From Streptomyces sp. TLI_053 (lineage in GTDB: Bacteria; Actinomycetota; Actinomycetes; Streptomycetales; Streptomycetaceae), in assembly GCF_900105395.1 (NCBI RefSeq), contig NZ_LT629775.1:7033501-7097500 (forward strand): a stretch of DNA of 64,000 bases, read 5' to 3'. The notes beneath the pieces are model-generated. The model was not told where the DNA came from and did not search any database. It worked only from the letters and a program-made list of their open reading frames with translations. Below, in pieces: positions 25,729 to 33,693 of this stretch (positions within the stretch are counted from its first letter, which is position 1; every line of letters begins with the position of its first letter). The position numbers were made by a program, and so were the translations under genes.

Positions 25729-26511
25729 TCAGCCGATCTGGATCGAACGCTTCGCCAGGCCCATCCAGAAGCCGTCGATCACGGTGCGCTGGCGGCCCAG
25801 TTCGGCCTCGGCGGCACCGAGGGTGACGAACAGCGGGGCGAAGTGCTCCGTCCGGGGGTGGGCGAGCCGGCCGGCCGGCGCCTTCTCCTCGAAGTCGAGC
25901 AGCGCGTCGAGGTCCTGGGCCTCGAGCGCCCGCCGGCCCCAGTCGTCGAACTCGGCCATCACCGAGGTGATCCGGCCGTCGTTGCTGAGCGCCCGCAGGT
26001 TGTGGGTGAAGAAGCCGCTGCCGACGATCAGCACGCCCTCGTCGCGCAGCGGGGCGAGCCGGCGCCCGATCTCCAGCAGTCGCTGCGGGTCGAGGGTCGG
26101 CATGGAGACCTGGAGGACGGGGATGTCCGCCTCCGGGAACATCTCCACCAGCGGGACGTAGGCGCCGTGGTCGAGGCCCCGGTCGGGGATGTCCTGCACG
26201 GGTGTGCCGGGGGCGCGCAGCAGCTTGCGCACGCGCTCGGCGAGCTCCGGTGCGCCGGGGGCGGCGTACCGGACGCGGTAGTAGTGCTCGGGGAAGCCCC
26301 AGAAGTCGTACACGAGGGGAACGGTGGTGACGGCGCCGAGTGCGAGCGGGGCCTCCTCCCAGTGCGCGGACACCATCAGGATCGCCCTGGGCCGGGGCAG
26401 GTCGGCGGACCAGGCGGCCAGCTGACCGGGCCAGACCGGGTCGTCGGCGAGCGGCGGTGCGCCGTGCGACAGGTAGAGGGCGGGCATGCGGCCGGTTGCG
26501 GCGGTACTCAT
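25729..26511 (-). CDS. Class III extradiol ring-cleavage dioxygenase (LigB/YgiD-like)
   Basis: 260 residues of the DODA/LigB family, non-haem Fe(II) or Zn proteins. The ligand histidines are in ALYLSHGAPPLADDP (His16), MVSAHWEEAPLAL (about 50) and IPDRGLDHGAYVPLVEMFPE (about 114), with FFTHNLRALSNDGRI later. It should open a catecholic ring or be a related dioxygenase. GGAGGAGAA is 7 bases before ATG 26511. It is transcribed away from a MarR gene with two palindromes between them, which fits MarR control by a phenolic ligand. Confidence 0.9.
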   Translation of the reverse strand: MSTAATGRMPALYLSHGAPPLADDPVWPGQLAAWSADLPRPRAILMVSAHWEEAPLALGAVTTVPLVYDFWGFPEHYYRVRYAAPGAPELAERVRKLLRAPGTPVQDIPDRGLDHGAYVPLVEMFPEADIPVLQVSMPTLDPQRLLEIGRRLAPLRDEGVLIVGSGFFTHNLRALSNDGRITSVMAEFDDWGRRALEAQDLDALLDFEEKAPAGRLAHPRTEHFAPLFVTLGAAEAELGRQRTVIDGFWMGLAKRSIQIG

Positions 26512-26586
26512 GGCGGTTCTTCTCCTCCGGCCCTCGGGGTGCTCGGGGTGCTCGGGGTGGTCCGTGGAAGGGCGGTCCGGGAAAGT

Positions 26587-26602
26587 AGTTCAAATTTGAA
26601 CT
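26587..26602. promoter_or_regulatory. MarR operator, palindrome 1
   Basis: AGTTCAAATTTGAACT is a perfect 16-bp palindrome in the dioxygenase-marR intergenic space, 76 bp upstream of the dioxygenase ATG. Confidence 0.8.
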
Positions 26603-26628
26603 CTCCCAGGATTCGACCGTACACCTTC

Positions 26629-26642
26629 GTTCGAATTTGAAC
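26629..26642. promoter_or_regulatory. MarR operator, palindrome 2
   Basis: GTTCGAATTTGAAC repeats the first palindrome with one change and is centred 41 bp (about four helical turns) from it, 20 bp before the marR start. Same-face spacing suits two MarR dimers. Confidence 0.78.
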
Positions 26643-26662
26643 AATAGGAGTACGATCACCTC

Positions 26663-27178
26663 ATGCCCTCCACCTCGTCCGCACCTTCGGCGCCCCCCTC
26701 CGCCGCCTCCCCGTACGAGCCCCGGTGGCTCGACGAGGAGGAGATGGCTGCCTGGCGGAGCTTCGTCACCGCGAGCAACCTCCTCAACCGCCGCCTGGAA
26801 CGCCAGCTCAAGGAGGATTCCGGTCTCTCCCACACCCAGTACGAGATCCTCGTCCATCTCTCCGCCGCCCCGGCCGGCTCGCTGCGCATGACCGAACTGG
26901 CGGACAAGCTCGTCACCTCCAAGAGCGGCCTGACCTACCAGGTCACCCAGCTGGAGAAGGCGGGGCTGGTCGGCCGGCGCTCCTGCCCGAGCGATGTGCG
27001 CGGCGTCTTCGCCGAACTCACCGACCAGGGCCGGGAGATGTTGCGGGAGGCCGCGCCCGGCCATGTCGCGCTGGTCCGCGAACTGCTGATCGACGTGCTC
27101 AGCCGGGAGCAGCTCGCCGTGCTCGCCGACGGCCTCGGCCAGGTCAGCGCCCGCCTCCGCCTCGACGACGCCCTCTGA
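26663..27178 (+). CDS. MarR-family regulator
   Basis: 171 residues with the MarR winged helix: LNRRLERQLKEDSGLSHTQY, then SLRMTELADKLVTSKSGLTY and the wing LVGRRSCPSDVRGVFAELTD. A Ser/Pro/Ala-rich N-terminus of about 20 residues precedes it. AGGAG lies upstream of ATG 26663. One cysteine (in RSCPSD) lies in the wing; redox sensing is possible but unproven. Likely represses itself and the divergent dioxygenase through 26587-26602 and 26629-26642. Confidence 0.9.
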   Translation: MPSTSSAPSAPPSAASPYEPRWLDEEEMAAWRSFVTASNLLNRRLERQLKEDSGLSHTQYEILVHLSAAPAGSLRMTELADKLVTSKSGLTYQVTQLEKAGLVGRRSCPSDVRGVFAELTDQGREMLREAAPGHVALVRELLIDVLSREQLAVLADGLGQVSARLRLDDAL

Positions 27179-27333
27179 GTCGGGCGACACCCTCCGGACC
27201 GTCCGCGAGCGGTCCGCCCTTCGAGCCGCCGGGTCCCGAGGACACCCCCGTCGTCCTCGGTACCCGGCTTCCGCCCCTGCCCGCGCCCGTCCGGTGCTCG
27301 ACCGCCGTCCGGGGCTCACTCGTCGTCCGGCCC

Positions 27334-28692
27334 TCACTCGTCGTCCGGCCCTCGACCGCCGTCCGGTCCTCGGTCCCCGGCCGGGGCCGCCTCCGTCGCG
27401 CGGGCGAGCAGCAGCTCCCGCTCGCGCTCGTTGCGGGTGAGCCCCGCCGCCCGTTCGAACTCCGCCCGCGCCTCCGCGCCCCGCCCCAGCCGGGCCAGCA
27501 GATCCCCCCGGACGCTGGGCAGCAGGTGGTACCCGCGCAGCGCCGGTTCCTCGGCGAGTGCGTCCACCACGTCGAGCGCGACCGCCGGGCCCTCGGCCAT
27601 CGACAGCGCCACGGCCCGGTTGAGCTCGACCACCGGGGACGGCGTCAGCGCCATCAGCCGCTCGTAGAGGGCGGCGATGGTCCGCCAGTCGGTGTCCTCG
27701 TAGCGCACCGCACGCGCGTGGCAGGCCGCGATCGCCGCCTGGACCGAGTACGGACCGGTGCCCGCCCGCAACAGGGCGGTGAGCCCGCGCCGGATCAGCA
27801 GCCGGTCCCAGCGGGCCCGGTTCTGGTCGGCGAGCAGCACGGGCCGGCCGTCCGGGCCGGTGCGGGCCGCCGTCCGGGAGGCCTGGAGTTCCAGCAGTGC
27901 CGTCAGCCCGTGCGCCTCGGGCTCCCCGGGCATCAGCGCGGCCAGCACCCGGGCGAGGCGCAGCGCGTCCTCGCAGAGCCCCGGCCGCAGCAGGTCGTCC
28001 CCGGCGGTGGCCGAGTACCCCTCGTTGAAGATCAGATAGATGACCTCCAGGACGGAGGAGAGCCGGGCCGCCCGCTCCGCCCCGTACGGGACCTCGAACG
28101 GTATCCGGGCCTGCGCCAGCGTCCGTTTCGCGCGGACGATCCGCTGCGCGACCGTCGGCTCCGAGGAGAGCACGGCCCGGGCGATCTCCGCCGTGGTGAG
28201 CCCACCGAGCAGCCGCAGCGTCAGCGCGATCCGGGCCTCGGCGGACAGCACCGGATGGCAGACGGTGAAGATCAGCCGCAGCAGGTCGTCGTCGATGTCG
28301 TCCGGCCCGGCCGGCTCCGGCGGCGGGACGTCCTCCAGCGCCCGCCCGACCTCGGCGAGCTTGCGGGCGTACGTCTCCCGGCGGCGGACCAGGTCGACCG
28401 CGCGGTGCTTGGCGGTGGCCATGAGCCAGGCGCCCGGACGGTCCGGAACGCCCGAGCCGGGCCACTGCTCCAGGGCGGCGACCAGCGCGTCCTGTGCCAG
28501 CTCCTCGGCGATGCCGACATCGCGCACGATCCGGGTGACCCCCGCGATGATCCGGGCGGACTCGATCCTGAACACCGCTTCGACCGTCCTGGCCGTGTCG
28601 GTCCTGGCCGTGTCGGTCCCGGCCGTGTCCGCCCCGGCCGTGTCCGTCCCGGCGGCTTCCGTCGCACCCGCGTCGCGCTCCGTCACGATCAC
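27334..28692 (-). CDS. ECF sigma factor of the DGPF-linked, TPR-containing group (ECF42-like)
   Basis: 452 residues, much longer than ordinary ECF factors. Sigma region 2 reads VFRIESARIIAGVTRIVRDV and DALVAALEQWPGSGVPDRPG, region 4 LTLRLLGGLTTAEIARAVLS. A C-terminal extension of about 230 residues (YLIFNEGYSATAGDDLLRPG onward) is the TPR-like domain of the ECF42 group, which works with DGPF proteins instead of anti-sigma factors; the DGPF gene lies 87 bp upstream. An unusual N-terminal tail is made of five 15-bp DNA repeats (DTAGT/DTART). GTG 28692 or GTG 28686 starts it; no strong SD is visible. Confidence 0.9.
   Translation of the reverse strand: MIVTERDAGATEAAGTDTAGADTAGTDTARTDTARTVEAVFRIESARIIAGVTRIVRDVGIAEELAQDALVAALEQWPGSGVPDRPGAWLMATAKHRAVDLVRRRETYARKLAEVGRALEDVPPPEPAGPDDIDDDLLRLIFTVCHPVLSAEARIALTLRLLGGLTTAEIARAVLSSEPTVAQRIVRAKRTLAQARIPFEVPYGAERAARLSSVLEVIYLIFNEGYSATAGDDLLRPGLCEDALRLARVLAALMPGEPEAHGLTALLELQASRTAARTGPDGRPVLLADQNRARWDRLLIRRGLTALLRAGTGPYSVQAAIAACHARAVRYEDTDWRTIAALYERLMALTPSPVVELNRAVALSMAEGPAVALDVVDALAEEPALRGYHLLPSVRGDLLARLGRGAEARAEFERAAGLTRNERERELLLARATEAAPAGDRGPDGGRGPDDE
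28586..28660. repeat. 15-bp tandem repeat, five copies, inside the ECF42 gene
   Basis: Units at 28586-28600, 28601-28615 (both GTCCTGGCCGTGTCG), 28616-28630, 28631-28645 and 28646-28660 (degenerating). In frame on the minus strand they add five residues per unit to the N-terminus of the sigma factor. Confidence 0.9.
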
Positions 28693-28779
28693 CCATCAGA
28701 GCAGCCGCCGACCGGGCGGGCAAACCGCCCGCCCGGTCCGCATCCGCCCGCCCGGCCCCGCCCGGCCCCGCCCGACCCG

Positions 28780-29154
28780 TCACGCCTCCGGCGGGGTGGC
28801 GGCCTCGTCGATCTGCCGCAGCTCGGCGCCGACCGTCCAGCTCCCGGGGTGGACCTCCAGGAAGCGCCGGGTCCACTCGACGGCCTCGGCCATGTCCTTG
28901 CACTGGAGGATCGCGTAGCCGCCCACGACCTCCTTGGTCTCGGTGAACGGTCCGTCGGTGGCGGTCACCTTGCCCCCCTCCCAGAGCAGCCGGGTGCCCT
29001 CCTTGGTGGGCAGCAGTCCGGCGGTGTCCAGCATCACCCCGGCCTTGGTGATCTCCGCGAAGAGTGCTCCCATGCGCTCCTCGAACGCGGGGTCCATGTC
29101 GAAGTTCTGGGACTGCTGCTCGTCGATGCGGATCAGGCTCATGAAGCGCGGCAC
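28780..29154 (-). CDS. YCII-related (DGPF) protein, partner of the ECF42 sigma factor
   Basis: 124 residues: VPRFMSLIRIDEQQSQNFDM, DTAGLLPTKEGTRLLWEGGK, the signature TDGPFTETKEVVGGYAILQC and TRRFLEVHPGSWTVGAELRQ. GAGGAG stands 8 bases before GTG 29154, which decides the start over longer frames. It precedes the ECF42 gene in the same direction and is almost certainly cotranscribed. In this sigma group the DGPF protein is the conserved partner, but its activity is unknown. Confidence 0.9.
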   Translation of the reverse strand: MPRFMSLIRIDEQQSQNFDMDPAFEERMGALFAEITKAGVMLDTAGLLPTKEGTRLLWEGGKVTATDGPFTETKEVVGGYAILQCKDMAEAVEWTRRFLEVHPGSWTVGAELRQIDEAATPPEA

Positions 29155-29357
29155 GGTACTCACTCCTCGTCGGTGCGGGCGGGGCTTCTCCCCGCCGCTC
29201 ACCCCTGCGTCGAACGGAGGGCGTCCGTTTCGACAGCCGGTCGGGAAATTCTTCCGACGGATTCCGGACCCGGCCACCGGAGCGCCCGGCGCCGCAGCCG
29301 GGAGAGACGCCGCGCGGGGGTGTCGGACCCGGCCGGGTCTCCGCTACGGTGACGGCG

Positions 29358-29390
29358 GATACACCGATGTATCCGATACGCCGATGTATC
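29358..29390. promoter_or_regulatory. Tandem TetR operator
   Basis: Two 16-bp inverted repeats, GATACACCGATGTATC (29358-29373) and GATACGCCGATGTATC (29375-29390), follow each other with a 17-bp period just before the tetR start. The second has one arm mismatch. Confidence 0.75.
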
Positions 29391-29401
29391 GAGGTGGGGC
29401 T

Positions 29402-30037
29402 GTGGCCGGAACGGAGACGGCACCGGGGCCCGGCGGCGTCCGGGTGACGGCGCGCAGGGCGCGGACGAGGGCACGGCTGCTGGAGGCCGCGTTCGGCGTG
29501 TTCGCGGCCAAGGGGTTCGGCCGGGTGTCCATCGAGGAGGTCTGCGAGGCCGCGGGGTACAGCCGGGGGGCGTTCTACTCGAACTTCGACACCCTGGAGG
29601 AGCTGTTCTTCGTCCTGTACGAGGAGCGGGCCGAGCTGATCGCCGCCCAGGTCACCGGGGCGCTCGCGGCGCGGGCGGGGGACACCGACGTGGCCTCGCT
29701 GGTCGAGCGGGTGACCGGGGTGCTGCTGCTGGAGCGCGACTGGCTGCTGATCAAGACGGACTTCCTCGTCGCGGCCGCCAGGGACCCCCGTACCGCGCGG
29801 ACGCTGCTGGAGCACCGCCGGCGGTTGCGGGAGTTGATCGCCGAACGGCTGGCCGAGGTGGCCGCCGAGCGCCCGCTGCCCGAGGTGCTGGGGGGCGCCG
29901 AGGGCGCGGCCCACGCGGTGATCGCCGCCTACGACGGTGTCACCACCCAGCTCCTGCTGGACCGCGACGTCGAGCACGCCCGGGCCTGGCTCCGGCAGCT
30001 GCTGCTCGCCCTGCTGTCCGCCGACGGACCCGGCTGA
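29402..30037 (+). CDS. TetR-family regulator
   Basis: 211 residues. The helix-turn-helix region is ARLLEAAFGVFAAKGFGRVS, IEEVCEAAGYSRGAFYSNFD, then TLEELFFVLYEERAELI; the remainder is the helical ligand domain. GTG 29402 follows GAGGTGGG; the ATG at 29384 lies inside the second operator half and is less likely. The FAD dehydrogenase gene starts 93 bp downstream, so this is probably its repressor as well as its own. Confidence 0.88.
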   Translation: MAGTETAPGPGGVRVTARRARTRARLLEAAFGVFAAKGFGRVSIEEVCEAAGYSRGAFYSNFDTLEELFFVLYEERAELIAAQVTGALAARAGDTDVASLVERVTGVLLLERDWLLIKTDFLVAAARDPRTARTLLEHRRRLRELIAERLAEVAAERPLPEVLGGAEGAAHAVIAAYDGVTTQLLLDRDVEHARAWLRQLLLALLSADGPG

Positions 30038-30130
30038 CGGGCGTCCCCGGCCCCCGCTCGCCCTTGTCTTCCCTGTGTCCCCGGCCGGACCATCAGGCCC
30101 GGCCGGTCGCCCGAAGGATGGAGTGCTGTC

Positions 30131-31804
30131 ATGGACGCCGATGTCATCGTGGTCGGAGCCGGACTCGCCGGCCTCGTCGCGGCGCGCGAGCTCACCGCTC
30201 GGGGCCGACGGGTCGCGCTGCTGGACCAGGAGAGCGCCGCCAACCTCGGCGGCCAGGCCCACTGGTCCTTCGGCGGGCTCTTCCTGGTGGACTCCCCCGA
30301 ACAGCGGCGGCTCGGCGTCAAGGACTCCGTCGAGCTGGCGTGGAACGACTGGAGCGGCAGCGCCCGCTTCGACCGCCTCGAGGACGAGGACTCCTGGGCG
30401 GTGCGCTGGGCCCGCGCCTACGTGGACTTCGCCGCCGGCGAGAAGCGCGCCTGGATCACCGAGCGCGGGATCAAGCTGACACCGCTGGTGGGCTGGGCCG
30501 AGCGCGGCGACCTGCGCGCGGACGGCCACGGCAACTCCGTGCCCCGCTTCCACGTCCCCTGGGGCACCGGCACCGGGGTGGTGGGCCCGTTCGTGCAGGA
30601 CGCCCGGCAGGCCGCCGCTGCGGGCCTGCTCACCTTCCACCACCGGCACCGGGTCGACGAGTTGGTGGTCCGGGACGGGGCGGTGACGGGCGTGCGGGGC
30701 ACCCTGCTGGCGCCGGACCCCGCCCCGCGCGGCGCCGCCTCCAACCGGGAGCCGGCCGGGGAGTTCGAGCTCACCGCCCAGGCCGTGATCGTCACCACCG
30801 GCGGCATCGGCGGCGACCACGAACTCGTGCGCCGCCACTGGCCGGAGCGCATGGGCACACCCCCGAAGAACATGATCACGGGTGTCCCCGCCCACGTGGA
30901 CGGGCGGATGCTCGACATCAGCGCGGCCGCGGGGGTGCGGCTGGTCAACCGCGACCGCATGTGGCACTACACCGAGGGGATCCGGAACTGGGACCCGGTC
31001 TGGCCCGGACACGCGATCCGCATCCTCCCCGGCCCGTCGCCGCTGTGGTTCGACGCCCTCGGACGGCGTCTGCCGGAGCCCTGCCTGCCCGGCTACGACA
31101 CCCTGGGCACCCTCAGGCACCTCCGCACCACCGAGGACATCGCCCAGTACGACCACTCGTGGTTCGTCCTCACCCAGCGGATGATCGAGAAGGAGTTCGC
31201 GCTGTCGGGTTCGGAGCAGAACCCCGACCTCACCAGCGGTGACCGCAAGGCCGTGCTGCGCGAGCGCCTCCTCGGCAGCGGCGCCCCCCGGCCGGTGGAG
31301 GCGTTCAAGCGGAACGGCGCGGACTTCGTGGTCGCCGCCACCCTGGAGGAACTGGTGGCGAAGATGAACGGCCTGACCGAGGAGCCGCTGCTCGACCCGG
31401 TCGTGCTGCGGGCCCAGATCGAGGCCCGGGACCTCCAGATCGCCAACCCCTTCAGCAAGGACGCGCAGATCCAGGGCATCCGCAACTCCCGCCGCTACCT
31501 GGGCGACCGGCTCAGCCGCACCGCCGCCCCGCACCGCGTCCTCGACCCGGCGGCGGGCCCGCTGATCGGGGTCAAGCTGCACGTCCTGACCCGGAAGTCC
31601 CTCGGCGGCATCCAGACCGACCTCGACTCCCGGGCGCTCGGGCTCGACGGGCGTCCGCTCGACGGCCTGTACGCGGCGGGGGAGGTCGCCGGCTTCGGCG
31701 GCGGGGGCGTGCACGGCTACAACGCCCTGGAGGGGACTTTCCTCGGCGGCTGCCTGTTCTCCGGCCGCGCGGCGGGCCGGGCGGCGGCGGAGGCGGTGTC
31801 CTGA
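30131..31804 (+). CDS. FAD-binding dehydrogenase (ketosteroid dehydrogenase/fumarate reductase fold)
   Basis: 557 residues. DVIVVGAGLAGLVAARELTA is the dinucleotide motif at residues 4-23; GGQAHWSFGGLFLVDSPEQR, VIVTTGGIGGDHELVRRHWP and the closing GLYAAGEVAGFGGGGVHGYN followed by ALEGTFLGGCLFSGRAAG match the FAD-binding dehydrogenase family related to 3-ketosteroid-delta1-dehydrogenases. Substrate unknown, perhaps a steroid or other hydrophobic ketone. GGAG precedes ATG 30131. Controlled with its upstream TetR gene; the operon ends at the 31809-31859 hairpin. Confidence 0.88.
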   Translation: MDADVIVVGAGLAGLVAARELTARGRRVALLDQESAANLGGQAHWSFGGLFLVDSPEQRRLGVKDSVELAWNDWSGSARFDRLEDEDSWAVRWARAYVDFAAGEKRAWITERGIKLTPLVGWAERGDLRADGHGNSVPRFHVPWGTGTGVVGPFVQDARQAAAAGLLTFHHRHRVDELVVRDGAVTGVRGTLLAPDPAPRGAASNREPAGEFELTAQAVIVTTGGIGGDHELVRRHWPERMGTPPKNMITGVPAHVDGRMLDISAAAGVRLVNRDRMWHYTEGIRNWDPVWPGHAIRILPGPSPLWFDALGRRLPEPCLPGYDTLGTLRHLRTTEDIAQYDHSWFVLTQRMIEKEFALSGSEQNPDLTSGDRKAVLRERLLGSGAPRPVEAFKRNGADFVVAATLEELVAKMNGLTEEPLLDPVVLRAQIEARDLQIANPFSKDAQIQGIRNSRRYLGDRLSRTAAPHRVLDPAAGPLIGVKLHVLTRKSLGGIQTDLDSRALGLDGRPLDGLYAAGEVAGFGGGGVHGYNALEGTFLGGCLFSGRAAGRAAAEAVS

Positions 31805-31808
31805 GGGT

Positions 31809-31859
31809 GCCGGCGTCGGCCCGACGGTCGGTCCCCCCGGCCGTCGGGCCGACGCCGGC
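31809..31859. terminator. Strong bidirectional terminator hairpin
   Basis: A perfect 19-bp stem (31809-31827 with 31841-31859) around a 13-nt loop, between the convergent FAD dehydrogenase and erythromycin-esterase-like genes. Confidence 0.88.
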
Positions 31860-31870
31860 GCCCCGGGCGG

Positions 31871-33250
31871 TCAGAACATCCGGGCCTGCGTCACCCGGTT
31901 CAGGTGGATCAGGACGTCGTAGGCCCGGCCGATCGCCAACTCCGGCCGGGGGTCGGTGCGGTAGACCGATCCGGCCTCGTAGGTGGGGCGGGTGACGTCC
32001 AGCCAGTCGCGGGCCGCCCGGGGCACGGTGCGCAGATCGACGTAGTAGTCCCGGAACCGGACCCGGTCGAGGGTGTGCTCGTTCATCTCCGGCGTGGCCG
32101 GGGGAACGGTGACGGCCTTCCAGGCGTCGGTCAGGATCCCGTCGTTGGTGAGGAAGGATCCGCTGTCGAAGGTGAAGCCGACGGCCACGTAGTCGCGGCC
32201 GTAGACCTCCCGGAGGTGGGACCCCTGCGGCTCGGGACAGAGGAAGGTGTCGGTGGCCAGGTAGCCGGTGTGCCCGTTGTGCGCCGACAGCAGCACCTTG
32301 CCGCCGGTGCGGCGCTCCCACCAGGCGGTGTTGTCCGCCATCACCCGGTCGCGCAACTGCTCGGCGGCCGATACGGAGGCCGGGTCGGCGAGGTCCAGGG
32401 CGACGAAGGCGAAGGTGTCGGCGATGTTCCTGGCGTGCTGCACGGCCCACGCGTGGGCGTCGTCGCCGGCGCCGCTCGCGGTGACCAGGTCGAGGGCCTG
32501 CTGCGCCCTGGCGGCGTTCTCCCGGCGCTCGGCGAGCGGCTTCTTCAGGTACGCCATGGCGTCGTCGAACGGTCGCAGCCCGGCGTAGAACCCGTCGAGC
32601 CGCGGGAGCGCCTCCGGCCGGGTCTCCCGCAGGTAGGAGACGACCCGTTCGAAGATCCGGTCGCCGAGCCTCGGGGCACCGATGTCGTCGCCCACGAAGT
32701 GGACCGGGTTCTCCGGGTGGCTCCGGTTGTGGGAACGCATCCAGGCGATCAGGTCGGCGAACTCCTCCCGGTCCCACGGGCTGCCGCCCAGGGCGTCCTT
32801 CACCAACTGCCGCGCGTCGCCCGGACCGCCCTGGACGTACTCGTCGATCTGCAGGCCACTGCTCCAACTGGTCTCCAGGGCGAAGGCGGTGAAGCCCTTC
32901 TCCTCGACCAGGTAGCGGAACAGCCGCTGCTTCATCGCGAAGAGCTCGTGCGAACCGTGGGTGGCCTCGCCGAGGCCGACCACCCGGGCATCGCCGATCA
33001 TCGCGCCCAGCGCCCGCAGGTCGGCGGTGCGGCCGCCCGGTTCGGTCGTCCGCAGCGGCTGGGCGACGCCCTCCAGCGCGCGCACCACGGCGGAGCGCTC
33101 CGCCGCCGCCGGGGCCGCGGCCGCGGCCCCGGCCGAGGTGGGGGCCATCGGCGCGGCCACCGCCGCCACCGGGACCAGTACCGCCGCGGCGGCCAGTACC
33201 GCCGTCGCCGCCAGCAGTCCGCGCCGCCCGATCCGCTTGTCGCCTGCCAT
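31871..33250 (-). CDS. Tat-exported erythromycin esterase-family protein
   Basis: 459 residues. The N-terminus MAGDKRIGRRGLLAATAVLA carries a twin arginine and is followed by a hydrophobic run ending VAAVAAPM, a Tat signal. The catalytic domain shows the EreA/EreB family motifs: GLGEATHGSHELFAMKQRLF (active-site His), FALETSW, HFVGDDIGAPRLGDR and LLSAHNGHTGY. True Ere enzymes hydrolyse the macrolide lactone; most exported actinomycete members have unknown substrates, so a resistance role is only a possibility. ATG 33250 is favoured; GTG 33262 overlaps the GAGAAG SD. A palindrome at 33277-33299 lies just upstream. Confidence 0.87.
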   Translation of the reverse strand: MAGDKRIGRRGLLAATAVLAAAAVLVPVAAVAAPMAPTSAGAAAAAPAAAERSAVVRALEGVAQPLRTTEPGGRTADLRALGAMIGDARVVGLGEATHGSHELFAMKQRLFRYLVEEKGFTAFALETSWSSGLQIDEYVQGGPGDARQLVKDALGGSPWDREEFADLIAWMRSHNRSHPENPVHFVGDDIGAPRLGDRIFERVVSYLRETRPEALPRLDGFYAGLRPFDDAMAYLKKPLAERRENAARAQQALDLVTASGAGDDAHAWAVQHARNIADTFAFVALDLADPASVSAAEQLRDRVMADNTAWWERRTGGKVLLSAHNGHTGYLATDTFLCPEPQGSHLREVYGRDYVAVGFTFDSGSFLTNDGILTDAWKAVTVPPATPEMNEHTLDRVRFRDYYVDLRTVPRAARDWLDVTRPTYEAGSVYRTDPRPELAIGRAYDVLIHLNRVTQARMF

Positions 33251-33276
33251 CGTTGTGATCACTTCTCAACTCGACG

Positions 33277-33299
33277 GAACGCCGAGGACCTCGGCGTTC
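33277..33299. promoter_or_regulatory. Perfect palindrome upstream of the erythromycin-esterase-like gene
   Basis: GAACGCCGAGG and CCTCGGCGTTC flank a single central A, giving a 23-bp perfect dyad 27 bp before the start codon. It could be an operator or a 5'-leader hairpin. Confidence 0.6.
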
Positions 33300-33693
33300 G
33301 ATGAGTTGATCTTCGCCGCGGAGGAGCCCGCCGCGCGCTGGGGAGGACCGCCGTCCTTGCTGGGGGGAGCCCCCCGGTCGGATTCGGTGGCGGACCCCCG
33401 ACCGGTGGCGGCCCCTCCGTCCGTTACGGGGCGCGCGCGGTGGCCGACGGCGCCGTCCACGGGCGGCCGGGCCGCACGTCCGCGTCCTTCTCCGGGCGAG
33501 GCTCGGCCGCCGGCGGTCCGGCCTCGGCCCGCCCCACCCCGAGCGCGCGGGCCAGGTCGAACGCCGCCACCGGGTCGTCCTGGAGGACGATCGGCGGACG
33601 TGTCGCGGGGGCGAATCATGGCTGGTGGGACGGTGTGCGTGCAGAGCGATATCGGCTCGCCGAATGCGGCGTTCCGTGGGAGCATCCGCTGTT
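33300..33693. other. Long intergenic stretch with a possible gene remnant
   Basis: About 390 bp between the Ere-like gene and the GNAT gene. The only coding-like signal is on the minus strand at 33424-33615 (listed separately). The rest is Gly/Pro-codon-like GC-rich sequence in several frames without consistent third-position bias, and the promoter of the GNAT gene must lie near its right end. Confidence 0.5.
33424..33615 (-). pseudogene. Possible 3' remnant of a gene or a very small gene
   Basis: On the minus strand a frame opens after a TGA at 33618-33616 and runs 63 codons to a TAA at 33426-33424, with G or C in nearly all third positions, as in real genes here. It reads RPPIVLQDDPVAAFDLARAL, then GVGRAEAGPPAAEPRPEKDA, and ends SATARAP. 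There is no ATG; GTG 33570 with AGGA upstream would give a 48-residue protein. I do not recognise it. It may be the C-terminal end of a gene otherwise lost. Confidence 0.3.
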
